A stretch of DNA of 64,000 bases from Thermothelomyces thermophilus ATCC 42464 (Eukaryota > Ascomycota > Sordariomycetes > Sordariales > Chaetomiaceae). The translations under genes were made by a program, and so were the position numbers. The stretch covers positions 7,006,001-7,070,000 of the forward strand of contig NC_016472.1 of the NCBI RefSeq assembly GCF_000226095.1. Reading direction: 5' to 3'. Numbering within the stretch: position 1 is the stretch's first letter; each line of letters opens with the position of its first letter. A model generated the notes under the pieces. It searched no databases. It worked only from the letters and a program-made list of their open reading frames with translations, and was not told where the DNA came from. Shown here in pieces: positions 1-10,119 of this stretch.

Positions 1-538
1 TAGTCTATTAGAGACTAGCAAGTCTTTCTTATATATAAATCTTCTTGTCTTTGTCGCCAAAAACCTTCTAAAGCTCTTCTTTAAAACAGTTATAAGATCA
101 AAAGACTACCTATATAAACGTGTCTTAGTCGTCTTTATCTTCCTTAGTAAGATAGTTATTCTACATAGGCTCGAACTATCTAACTGCCTTACCCTCTAGT
201 CTTATAGCTATATAAAGGACTTTAGCTTTATTATCCAGAAACTTATCGTCATTAAGCCAAAAGTAAGATCAGAGGTTTATTAGAAATCTTACAAGATCCT
301 CCTTAGTTCCTCTATATTTATTAGGTAGTTCGATCTTGATGTGGCTTGCTTAGGCGCCTTCGAGTACCTTGATTTTGGCGTAGGCCTCGTTAACTAGCTT
401 TTACAAGTGCTTTTTACCATTCTCGAGTTCCTTAATCCGAGCTTAAGTAGCCTTATCTCTCTAGTCTAACTCCTAGATCTGCTAATAGAGTTGACTAAGC
501 TAGGTAAGCAGCTATTCGGCCGTAACGTTAGTAGTTAT
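1..538 (-). pseudogene. gag of element A, N-terminal part, RIP-inactivated
   Basis: This matches the capsid-side N terminus of gag in the other copies (residues like ATNVTAEQ after the start). The start codon has become ATA at 538-536, from ATG by G-to-A. The frame carries many TAG/TAA codons at former Trp/Gln positions. The zinc knuckle would lie beyond the left edge. It would have encoded the structural protein of the virus-like particle; this copy is dead. Confidence 0.85.
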
Positions 539-591
539 ATCGATATCGTGGTCGAAATTACCTTTGTCCTAAACTATAATAGAACAAAGGG

Positions 592-602
592 AGTAATAGT
601 AA
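592..602 (-). promoter_or_regulatory. Primer-binding site of element A (self-priming type)
   Basis: These 11 bases start two bases inside the 5' LTR. Plus-strand AGTAATAGTAA equals the R-region 11-mer of the same LTR, so the PBS can pair with the R region of the element's own transcript. Confidence 0.7.
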
Positions 603-604
603 CG

Positions 605-1057
605 TATAACGAACCTAACTTAGACTTCTTCTAAAAGGGTTTAGACGAAGGTAGGTTAAGTGGGACAAGTATATAGGTCGTCTAAGGGATTTGGTAAAGC
701 TAAAGGGTTTATAATAATATTAGAGTTGTCTCTTATAATAGTTAATACTACTTAGTATAAGTACTATAATTGTAAGTTACTATTACTAGTAAACTCCTAG
801 AGTCTACTATAACGAGTGGCTATCTGTATGTATATATATTTCTGCTAATTACTTGTAATCCCCTTCTATCCTGCCCTTAGATTGCCTTTAGTAGCTAGCT
901 ATTCTCTGCTATCTTTCCCTTTTTGGCAATCGTTTGCCTGTAGTAGCCCGTGCTCCCTAGCGATCCCGTATTAGCCTCGCTTTATACCCTTCTTGATTAG
1001 TGGCTCATTTAGCCTCCTATGCCCTACTAGGTCGCAGTATATAGTTGGCTCGTAATA
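605..1057 (-). repeat. 5' LTR of element A (453 bp)
   Basis: On the plus strand it runs from TATAACG (mutated TGTGACG) to CGTAATA (mutated CGTGACA). The length equals both LTRs of H. Read in element orientation it ends in the conserved R-U5 block shared by all LTRs here. Confidence 0.9.
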
Positions 1058-1885
1058 GAAAAGGTCAAAGACAAGCTATATAAGTATAACTAGCCTAAGA
1101 CCCTAGATAAATACATTATATAGGCTATTAGGATCAATGATTAACTCTATATACGAGAGTAGTAAAAACAAGGTCGGATAAACGGAACCACAGTCAAGGC
1201 TAACGACAAGAAAAAACGGGCATACGTTAGTACCTCGTATAGGACATATCCTAGAGCTATAGATATAGATGTAGCATAGAAGTAGGACTAGAAGAAGACA
1301 ACTAAAGACAAGTCTAATGTTACCTACTATAACTATAGAAAGAAAGGACATTATAAACAAGAATGCTAAAGCCTAAAGAAAGAGTGGAAAATAGTCCCTA
1401 GAAAGGAAATTACAGTTATTAACAAAACTACTAAGGATGTTATCAAAGTAATAGCTATAAGTTATAAAGATAGGGATAGTAATACAGATAATCTCAGATA
1501 TAATAGCGATAGTAAAGACAAACAAGCACCGTACTCCGAATTAGTCACTATAGACCTAGAGATAGGTCTTACCAAATAGGATATAGTAAGAGAGTATATA
1601 CTACTAATTTCGATTCTTCTAGCCTTAAGGCAGTAGGGTTTTATAGTTATATAGAAGCAAGATAGATCGTAGATAACCGACACCTAAGGAATCGAAAGAC
1701 CCGGACCTAATATTCTATTCCTCTAGGAATAAATCGAATAGTATCGTAATGAAGTTTTCTAGCTTAATATAGAACTATATAAACGGGATAGATGCCTAAT
1801 TCGACTTGCCTAGTAAAGTAATAAGATAAGGGACAAGATAAAGGAACTCTAATATATTATAAAAACTATTAGAGGGGAACGGTCT
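1058..1885 (+). pseudogene. gag of element C, middle part with zinc knuckle
   Basis: This is gag downstream of the capsid domain. The zinc knuckle CX2CX4HX4C is at 1319-1366, reading YYNYRKKGHYKQEC: the first two cysteines are now tyrosine (TGC to TAC/TAT), while His and the last Cys remain. The knuckle normally binds the packaged RNA. A charged linker follows. The frame is full of RIP stops, and element B interrupts it at 1886. Confidence 0.87.
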
Positions 1886-2303
1886 TGTGACGAACCCAAC
1901 TCAGACTGCTTCTAAAAGGGTCCAGACGGAGGTAGATTAAGCGGGACAAGCAGGCAGGTCGTCTAAGGGATTCGGTGAAGCCAAAGGGTTCACAACAACA
2001 CTAGGGTTATCTCTCACAGTAATCAGCAATGCTTAGTATAAGTACTATAATTATGATTGTTACCACTGGTAAACTCCCAGAGTCCACCATAACGAGTGAC
2101 TATCTACATATATATATAATCCTAGTGATCACTCCTAATTACGGTAATTGTAAGTGATCGTATAGTGGTAATTACCCTGATCGCTAGTAAGCGTAGTGAT
2201 CACTGTACTTCCCATGTTGTAATTAGTCCTTCTGTTCCTTCGGCTTGATTGGCCCGTTTGTGCCGGTAGCCTAGGCAGCATCTGTATATATATTTCCGTG
2301 ATA
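1886..2303 (-). repeat. 3' LTR of element B (418 bp)
   Basis: It runs TGTGACGAAC...CCGTGATA on the plus strand and matches 8958-9375 in length. Its U3 has several GTGATC/GATCAC palindromes (around 2130-2205), a class shared with F and K. The R region holds AGTGGTAACAA in element orientation. Confidence 0.94.
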
Positions 2304-2308
2304 CGATG

Positions 2309-2318
2309 CCCTCCCTCC
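2309..2318 (-). other. Polypurine tract of element B
   Basis: In element orientation this is GGAGGGAGGG followed by CATCG and then the 3' LTR. Such a tract primes plus-strand DNA synthesis. The same tract plus a five-base CATCG spacer precedes the 3' LTR in the other elements (for example 24072-24086 in E). Confidence 0.75.
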
Positions 2319-2320
2319 GA

Positions 2321-2339
2321 GGCTTTCGACCCGAAAGCC
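2321..2339. other. Conserved hairpin next to the polypurine tract (element B)
   Basis: A perfect 8-bp stem GGCTTTCG / CGAAAGCC with loop ACC. Equivalent hairpins are at 14515-14533 (C), 15026-15044 (D), 24050-24069 (E), 27854-27872 (F), 29130-29148 (G), 39448-39466 (H), 47446-47464 (I), 51399-51417 (J), 54946-54964 (K) and 62722-62740 (L). E has a compensatory pair change (second pair G:C to T:A). Confidence 0.8.
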
Positions 2340-2353
2340 CTCTTTTTAGGCCG

Positions 2354-2371
2354 TCTCAAATAGCGCTAACA
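2354..2371 (+). promoter_or_regulatory. Conserved block upstream of the antisense gene (element B)
   Basis: TCTCAAATAGCGCTAACA lies about 60 bases before the antisense start at 2434. Close relatives (consensus TTTCAAATA-RYRCTAAYA) occupy the same place in G, F, K, L, E and C. No coding or LTR function explains it, so a promoter element for the antisense gene is the simplest reading. Confidence 0.5.
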
Positions 2372-2433
2372 TCCCTCGCGTTCCTTATACGTGTTTTTCT
2401 CCTTAGTCCTCGTTGCCCTTCGTACTATTAATC

Positions 2434-3044
2434 ATGCCGTCTAACGCGCGCAGATCCCTAGCGTCTATTCGTCGTAAGCGTTTAGCTTAGTTTATTTCCG
2501 ATTACAGGTTTGTAATAATGGCGTGTTCCTATTACATAGAGCACAACCGAGTGTACAAGATGATTGAAAAATCTCGTCGCTACGAGGCTTACGTACGTTA
2601 GGGTCGTGCTTACGATGGTTCTAGCGTTCTAGTTTCTTCTTGTAAGTTCCTATTTTCTTACGAGGGCACGTCTCTAATCGCAATATAGTAGATCGTATTA
2701 TACGCGAGCAATGTCGTTTAAAGGCTAAAGAGAAAGAGGCTGAAGCCTTGCTACGGGAATATTAACGCAAAGCTTCTAAGGCGTTGGCCCGTCTGACTTG
2801 GGTTTGTAAATAACGAGAGTTCCTAGTAGAGAAGGGGGTAGATATAGTCGCTCGGGGTTTGTCGAATCTAGACGAATTAGAGGCGGTAGAATAGTAGGAA
2901 TCGGGGGCTATTATATAACTTAATGGTGGCGTTAACGTTATTAACTAGGGCGCTATTTTTGGTTCTATCCTAGGTTTGCCTTTGGCCGATCTAGGTTCTG
3001 CCGATAGAACTATTCTAGTTTCTTAGGGCAGTTTAAGTTCTTAA
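2434..3044 (+). pseudogene. Antisense Zn2Cys6-like accessory gene of element B (two exons)
   Basis: This gene runs opposite to gag-pol and converges on the pol end. Exon 1 is 2434-2641 (208 nt, ATG kept). It holds a CX2CX6CX8CX2CX6C pattern from 2524; the first Cys is TGT and the rest are TAC (former TGC). A GTAAGT...AG intron at 2642-2688 (47 nt) restores the frame into exon 2, a Lys/Glu/Arg-rich region that looks coiled-coil (KAKEKEAEALL, NLDELEAVE). It ends at TAA 3042-3044, giving about 187 residues. The pattern fits fungal Zn2Cys6 DNA-binding domains; the function is unknown. In-frame RIP stops kill this copy. Confidence 0.82.
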
Positions 3045-6000
3045 TTAGTTCCTATAAGTTATCTTCTAATCTAAAATTAAGCCATTTGACTAGGTATTAC
3101 AGTTCCCTATTAATAATATATAAATCTAGAATTTCTTTAACGTCCTATTCTTCTTCCTCGTCTTTTACTTCAATATATATAGTAACCTTAACATTTTTCG
3201 GTACTGGTTCGAGAAGCGAAATATAAAAAACATCCGTCTGTAGTCATATAGATGACGGTAACGATAGTCGGTAGTTAGATATCGAAATTTGTTCTTTAAT
3301 AATGAAGGGTCTGACCTTCTTAAAGTCTAGCTTCGTACTTGGTCGTTTGGTTCGCAGGTTTCGTGCAATCAGGTAGACTTTGTCTCCCCTCTCTAGGCAA
3401 GGTCCTTCGAGCCTATGTTTATCGTAGTGGTTCTTCATTCTAGTCCTAACAAACTCGAGTTCCTTTTTAAGCTTTTCATGTAGTACATACATTTGTTCCG
3501 CTTTAACTGCTGCTCTCGGCACTATAACCTCTAGTCCTTGCCTAAGGTCTGCTTTATATCTGTAGTTCGCGAAGAACGGTATAACTTTGGTCGTTTCTAT
3601 CGGCGTCGTATTGTAGGCAAGTTGTGCTATTAGTAACAGCATGACCTAGTCGTCTTGCTAGTAATTAACGTAAGAGCGGAGGTATTGCTTAATAACTTGG
3701 TTTAATCGTTCCGTTTGTCCGTCAGTCTACGGGTGATATGCTATTAACAGTTTACTATTGACGCCTAATCGTCGTATTAACGCTTGCCAGAACTTCGATA
3801 CGAACTTAGTATCTCTATCGGTGATCTATTCTTATAGCTAAGCATGTACTAATGTAACTTGCCGATAGATTACGTCTGCTAGCTGTTTAGCTATCTAGGA
3901 CTCCTTATAGGGAAAGAAGTATGCCCATTTAGTCAGGTAATCTACTATAGTAAGAATACTATCGTAGATTACTCCTGTGGCCGTGTCCTTAGATTCTAGC
4001 AGCTTTGTAATAAAGTCCATCGTAACTAAACTCTATAGTTTGTTAGCTATTAGCAGTAGCTAAAGTAGCCTATACGGCTTGTATCGTGCCGTTTTGCTTC
4101 GATTACAAATGTCGCAGTTCCGTACGACTTCCTTAACCTGTGCCGTTAACTATAGAAAGTCGTAGTGTTTCTTGACTTGTGCGACAGTCTTCGTAACTCC
4201 TTTATATCCTCCGAGTTTCGACTCGTAGAGTTCTCGAATCATCCGTAGCTATTGATCCTAGTTATAGATATATGCTTTGCCTTGGTACTAGAGTTTCCTA
4301 TCTCTTTCTTCCATTCCGTTAGGTACCACTAGTCTAGGTGCTACTTAATACTATATCTCGTTAATCCTTTCTTCTCGAAAGATTATATAATACTCTAGGA
4401 ACAAGTTAAGTAGATTATCTTCTACGGGTATCTACGTTTTATAATGTAGCATTCCATCTGTCTGTTCCTTAAATAACGGTAGTATCGTTCCCGTTCGTCC
4501 TTCCATATGATCCGTTTGTCGGCTTAAGATATCCGCTCGTACATTCTCTTTACCCTTCTTATAGCGGATCTCGAAGTTGAATTCCGCGAGGAATTCTGCC
4601 CATTGTATTTGTTGTCTATTGAGTTCCTTCGTTATTATAAAGTATTATAGGTTCTTATAATCTATATATACTTGTACTAGTTTAATCGTATTACTAAGAT
4701 ATGGTTACCATTCCTTAAAAGCTTCGATAATCGCAAGTAGTTCCTTGTCGTAAATCAGATAATTAAGACGTGGTCCGTCGAGCTTCTTTAAAAAGAAGGC
4801 TATAGGATGTAGCTTCCCTTATTCGTCTCATTGTCTCAATTGTCCTCCGATAGCGTAGTCTAAAGCGTCCGTTTCTACCTCGAATGGCTTCTTAGGGTCT
4901 GGCAGTACTAGTACTAGATCTTTAGTAATAGCGTTACAGATCTATATAAATACTTACTCGTGTCGCTCTTCCTATTAGAATTTAGCGTTCTTCTTGGTAA
5001 GTTCGTATAAAGGTCGTACGATCGCTCTAAAGTTCCTAATAAACATTTGGTAGAAGTTTACAAATCTGATAAAGCTTCGTATTTCCATAACTAACGTCGG
5101 TCGTAGCCAATTCTTGATAGCTTTAACCTTTAAAGGTTCTATCTAGATTTGTCCTAGGGATATCTTATATCCTAAAAAGACTGTCTTCCTAATATAGAAT
5201 TCGCTCTTTTCCTTATTAACTAATAGCTTATATATATATAGTATGTCTAGTACTACTTCTACGTGCTTCCGGTGTTTATCTATCGTCTTAGAGAAGATAA
5301 GTATGTCGTCGAGATAATATACCGTAAATTTGTCGAGAAAGGGTTAGATAGCTTGATCAATTAGGGCTTAGAACGTTGCTAACGCGTTTATAAGTCCAAA
5401 TGGTATGACGAGGTACTTATAGTAGCTATAGGGTGTCCTAAAGGCTGTTTTCCACTTATCGCCTTCTTTGATCTATATATAGTTATAGGCCGATAGCAAG
5501 TCAAGATACGTAAAATATTAGGCTCTTGCTAACTAATCTCGGAGCCGTAAGATTAGCGGTAACGGGTATCGATTTTTTATAATCTGTTCGTTAAGTTGCC
5601 AATAGTTAACATATAACTATAGCTTTCCGTCTTTCTTAGGTACAAATAGGATTAGGTAGCCTGCTAGCGATGTCGACAGGTAGATATGTCCTCTTCGAAG
5701 GTTCTCCTCCAAATATTATTTAAGTTCTTCGTTCTATATCTAGCTTATATAGTAAATCTTAAAGAACTTTAGTCATGCCCCTTCCTTAAGCTTGATCTCG
5801 TAATCCTATAGGCCGTATTCTAGTAATCCTTCTAGATGCTTTGGTTCGAATGCTAGGTATCCTTTATATTCCCTCGGTACTTCCCTAGTCTTGTCTTGTC
5901 TCTCGGTTTTCTGATAGTATATAAACTTGGTTCTGTCTATAGCGATACTAGCGATTTCTCCTATCTTAACCTATTACTCCTATTATAGTGCTCCGCATTC

Positions 6001-6680
6001 GTTAACGGAGAGAACAGCTATCAGCGATTTAGCTCGTTCCTCCTGTCGTGATATCGATGTTATTGTGCCGCCTCTTCTAGAGTCTGTAGTGGTCCACCTA
6101 CCATTGTCTATCTCTTGTGGTAGATCCGTAGGATATGCCTTTCTCTAAGTATTGTCTGTTCGCGATCCTTGCGCGCTCCCTATCTTGCTAGTTAAATACG
6201 ACTCCGTTCGGGGTTATAGGTAGCTACTATTCTTCTAGCTAATGTCCGGGTCGTAATCTTTATACTATGGTAACCCTAATATTATATCTTTATTGTTACC
6301 TATATCTATAATACTAAATACGATTACTATAGTCTTCCCTACTATAGTAATATCGATCGGTTTGGTCTCCTTATATACCTATTATATCAGAAATAGCCCT
6401 TTGACTATGCCATGCTTCTGCTTCATTCTCTAGGGTATCTGTAGCTGATTTACAAGCGTCGGTAAAATCAGGTTTATCTCTACTCTACTATCTACTAGTA
6501 CAAGCATTTCGTACTGTTTCCATTACACTATTATCTATAGTCGCTTGTCCTGCCGTTATCGTCTAAAGATTATAGCGATTTCCTATATTTCTGCTAGGAG
6601 GTCTCGATATAGTAGTCTCTTACACTAGTTCCTCCTATACTATGCTACCACTCGCCACTATACGGGCGTTAATAGTTTCC
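3045..6680 (-). pseudogene. pol of element B (PR-RT-RNaseH-IN-chromodomain)
   Basis: Order in element sense: protease near 6515-6480 (DSG now DSR, Asp codon 6492-6490), RT with intact YLDD at 5316-5305, RNase H (DALDYAIGG near 4880-4850), integrase zinc domain with intact CX2C at 4116-4105, integrase core, GPF module in an open stretch 3642-3244, and chromodomain (YLVKW, then ED..WE) about 3150-3045. The pol frame is -1 relative to gag. TAG and TAA at former Trp/Gln codons inactivate it. This is the least decayed RT-IN here with K. Confidence 0.9.
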
Positions 6681-8891
6681 GGGCCCCTCGAAGGGCCCTA
6701 ACCTGTTTCCTAGGTCAGTGCTAACCTCTTCGGTTATTCGGCTAATAGTGGCTTCGTCGATCGTACTCATTTCCGTAAGCCATTAAGTGCTTGCGGCTTC
6801 CTACCATTAGGTCCGTTCTGCTTTCCATCGTACGTGCTATAGCTTCGTCTGAAGCTCTCGAATTCGCAATTTCTTTTCGTCCGCGTGATAGAGGCAATCA
6901 TTGCTCTAATACGAGTCCTATGTGTCTCGTCCGGTTCCGTAGTACCTAGGCTAGGCTCGTCTTAGAACTATTGTAATGCCTTCTAGATCGCGGGCTTCGA
7001 TCTTCTAGAGCAATTCGGCCGCTCTGTTTCCTACATTATAGACCTATTCTATAGGGTATAAGCTTCCGTCTTCATTCCCTTGTCAGGTTAGCTAGTAATT
7101 GTTTTCGAATTTGTTATAGAAGTGATATCGGCATTTATATGCCATACACTAGAACCAGGGCACTTACGTATATGCCTTGTATTAAGGGTATAGTTGCGTA
7201 GCGTCGCCTAGGAGGTATTAGAATTCTTTCCCAAATCCTTCCTACTATATATAGGCCGTAGGTACTCTAGTGCTAATATAGGAGTATTTCTTCTAATAGC
7301 TTTCCTACGTACGCTCGTCTTTTCCGTAGTTTACGTATATAAATTAGTATTCTAGGTTCTATACGTCGTTACTAAGTTACTAATCATCAAGATACTTAGT
7401 ATAGCTATTAGGCCTATTATATATTATAGGCTATTCTCCTTTAAGGGCTTCTACGATACGTTAGAGTTCCCTTATCTCGTCCTTTATCTTATCGCTCTAC
7501 TAGGCAAGTCAAGTCAAGTGCCTATCCTGTTCGTATAGTTCCGTATTAAGTCAGAAAACTTCGTTACAGTACCATTCGATTTATTCCTAGAAGAATAGAA
7601 CATTAGGTCTAGGTCTTTCGATTCCTTAGGTATCGGTTGTCCACGATCTATCCCGCCTCTACGTAACTGTGAAACCCTATTGCCTCAAGGCTAGGAGAAT
7701 CGAAATTGGCGGTATATACTCTCCTGCCGTGTCCTATTTGGCAAGACCTGTCTCTAGGTCCGTAGTAACCAGTTCGGAGTACGGTGCTTGTTCGTCTTTA
7801 CCGTTGCTGTCGTGTCCGAGACTGTCTATATTACTATCCTTGTCTTTGTAGCTTGTAGCCGCTACTTTGATAATGTCCTTAGTAGTTTCGTTAATAGCTA
7901 TAATTTCCTTTCTAGGGGCTGGTTTCTATTCTTTCTTTAGGCTTTGGCATTCTTGCTTATAGTGCCCTTTCTTTCTATAGTTATAGTAAGTAACATTGGA
8001 CTTGTCTTTGGTCGTCTTTTTCCGGTCCGGCTTCTACGCTACGTTTATATCTATAGCTCCGGGGTACGTCCTGTATAAGGTACTAACGTATGCTCGCTTT
8101 TTCTTGTTATTAGCCTTAACTATAGTTCCGTTCATTTGACCTCGTTTCTGTTACTCTCGTATATAGAGTCGATTATCGATCCTAATAGCCTGTACGATAT
8201 ATTTATCTAGAGTCTTAGGCTAATCATACTTATATAGCTCGTCCTTAACCTTTTCCTTTAGGCCATTATAGAACAATTATATTAACGCCTTATCATTAAG
8301 CTAAGACTTAAGTATATCCTGTCTAAACTATATAGTATAGGAGGTTGCTAACTTAGTCTATCGGAGATTAGCAAGTCTTTCTTATATATAAATCTTCTTG
8401 TCTTTGTCGCTAAAAACTTTCTAAAGTTCTTCTTCGAAACGGTTGTAAGATCGGAAGACTATCTATATAAACGTGCCTTGGTTATCTTCGTCTTCCTCTA
8501 TAAGATAGTCGTTCTATATAGGCTCGAACCATCTAAGTGCCTTGCCCTCTAGTCTCGTGGCTATATAGAGGACTTTAGCTTTATCGTCTGGAAACTTGTC
8601 GTCATTAAGCCAGAAGTAGGATCAGAGGTTTGTCAGGAATCCTATAAGATCCTCCTTGGTTCCTCCGTATTTGCTAGGTAGTTCGATCTTGATACGGCTT
8701 GCCTTGGCGGTCTCGAGCGCCTCGATTTTAGCGTAGGCCTCGTTAACTAACTTCTACGAGTACTTTTCGCGGTTCTCGAGTTCCTTAATTTGAGCTTAAG
8801 TAGCCTTATCTCTCTAGTCTAACTCCTAAATCCGCTACTAGAGTTAACCAAGCTAAGTAAGTAGCTATTCGGCTGTGACGTTAGTAACTAT
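6660..8891 (-). pseudogene. gag of element B
   Basis: The start codon at 8891-8889 is ATA (former ATG). The zinc knuckle is at about 7990-7947, with its first two Cys now Tyr and His and the last Cys kept. Downstream is a second cluster, CMAYKCRYH, at 7148-7122. The GGGCCC hairpin at 6698-6681 marks the switch to the pol frame. It is long for a gag (about 740 codons), because more than 400 codons separate the knuckle from the protease. Confidence 0.87.
6681..6698 (-). other. GGGCCC hairpin at the gag-pol junction (element B)
   Basis: Arms GGGCCC and GGGCCC (stem of 6) surround a six-base loop. It lies where the coding frame changes by -1. The same palindrome is at 10110-10127 (C), 19655-19672 (E) and 59311-59328 (K), with mutated versions at 26876-26893 (D), 33461-33478 (G) and 43860-43877 (H). 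It contains no CpA, so RIP would tend to spare it. Confidence 0.6.
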
Positions 8892-8944
8892 ATCGATATC
8901 GAGGTCGAAGTTACCTCCGTTCTAAACCATAATAGAATAAAGGG

Positions 8945-8955
8945 AGTAGTAATAA
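8945..8955 (-). promoter_or_regulatory. Primer-binding site of element B (self-priming type)
   Basis: Plus-strand AGTAGTAATAA begins two bases from the 5' LTR. It equals the R 11-mer AGTGGTAACAA after one G-to-A and one C-to-T change, so it could pair with the element's own RNA. Confidence 0.68.
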
Positions 8956-8957
8956 CG

Positions 8958-9375
8958 TGTAATGAACCTAACTTAGACTGCTTCTAAAAGGGTCTAGACG
9001 GAGGTAGATTAAGCGGGACAAGTAGGCAGGTCGTCTAAGGGATTCGGTAAAGCTAAAGGGTTTATAATAATACTAGGGTTGTCTCTTATAGTAATTAGCA
9101 ATGCTTGGTATAAGTACTGTAATTGTGATTGTTACTACTAGTAAACTCCTAGAGTCTACTATAACGAGTGACTATCTATATATATATATAATCCTAGTGA
9201 TTACTCCTGATTATAGTGATCGTAAGTGATCGCATAGTAGTGATCACCCTGATTACTAGTGAGCGTAGTGATTACTATACTTCTTATGTTGTAATTGGTC
9301 CTTCCGTTCCTTCGGCTTGATTGGCCTGTTTGTGCCGGTGGCCTAGGCGGCATCTGCATGCATATTTCCGTGACA
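8958..9375 (-). repeat. 5' LTR of element B (418 bp)
   Basis: It runs TGTAATG...CCGTGACA on the plus strand, the same length as the 3' copy, and is followed directly by the right target duplication GGTCT (9376-9380). It differs from the 3' copy mainly by transitions. Confidence 0.94.
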
Positions 9376-9380
9376 GGTCT

Positions 9381-10110
9381 ATAATATATAATAGGCCTAA
9401 TAGCTACGCTAAGTATTTTAATGACTAGTAACTTAGCTATAACGTATAGAACCCTAAGTACCGGTTTATATATATAAACCATAGAAAAGATAAGTATACA
9501 TAGGAAAGCTATTAGAGGAAATACTCCTACCTTAGCATTAGAGTATCTATAGTCTATATATAATGGGAAGGATTTAGGAAAGAGTTCTAATACCTCCTAG
9601 GTAACGCTATATGACTATACCCTCGACACGAGGCATATATACAAGTGCCCTAATTCTAGTGCGTGGTATATAAATGCCAATACTACTTTCGTAACAAATT
9701 TAAAAACAATCACTAGCCAACCTAATAAGGAAATGAGGACAGGAGCCTCTGCCCTATAGAATAGATCTATAATACAGGAAATAGAGCGGCCGAATTGCTC
9801 TAAAAGATCAAAGCCCGCGATCTAGAAGGCATTACAGTAGTTCTAAAACGAGCCTAGCCTAGGTACTATAGAATAGGACAAGATATATAGGACTTATGCT
9901 AGAGTAACGATTACCTCTACCATACAGACGAAAAGAAATCGCGGATCTAGGAACTTTAGATAAAGCTATAGCATATATGACGAAAAGCAGAACGGACCTA
10001 ATGGTAGGAAGCTATAAGCACTCGATAGCTTATAGAAATAAGCACGATTGACGAAGCTACTATTAGCCGAACAACCGAAGAGGTTAGTACTAACCTAGGA
10101 AATAGGTTAG
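9381..10110 (+). pseudogene. gag of element C, C-terminal part
   Basis: Gag resumes after the B insertion in the same frame (the inserted 7490 bases plus a 5-base duplication are accounted for). It includes a second cysteine cluster near 9660 (CVVYKCQY), which other copies read as CX4CX2H. It ends around a GGGCCC hairpin at 10110-10127, after which pol is in the -1 frame. Many former Trp codons are TAG. Confidence 0.8.
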
Positions 10111-10119
10111 GGCCCTTCG

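Larger units (their letters stand above)
1..1057 (-). mobile_element. Element A: 5' end of a minus-strand Ty3/gypsy chromovirus
   Basis: Only the 5' LTR, primer site and N-terminal gag are in the window; the rest lies to the left. It sits inside the gag of plus-strand element C, whose sequence resumes at 1058 with GAAAA, the probable right copy of the target duplication. The LTR belongs to the same U3 class as H, I and J (453-458 bases). All visible coding sequence is RIP-mutated. Confidence 0.88.
1886..9375 (-). mobile_element. Element B: complete but dead minus-strand chromovirus (7490 bp)
   Basis: Two LTRs of 418 bp each flank a full internal region, and a perfect 5-base target duplication GGTCT lies at 1881-1885 and 9376-9380. 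It inserted in the gag of element C. It is one of the less decayed copies: the RT motif YLDD and the integrase CX2C are intact, but gag, protease and many Trp/Gln codons are broken. Confidence 0.96.

Noticed and set aside
5927-6148. A recurrent open frame of about 73 codons (also 10660-10881, 20205-20426, 26122-26343, 43100-43327, 46615-46836, 58557-58778), conserved between copies
   Set aside because: It is antisense to the protease-RT linker of pol and is conserved only because pol is. It lacks a start context, and its Leu/Ser-rich composition is what the complement of charged coding sequence gives.
7669-7851. Open frame also seen at 1462-1683 and 18502-18723
   Set aside because: Antisense to the gag linker after the zinc knuckle; no independent support.
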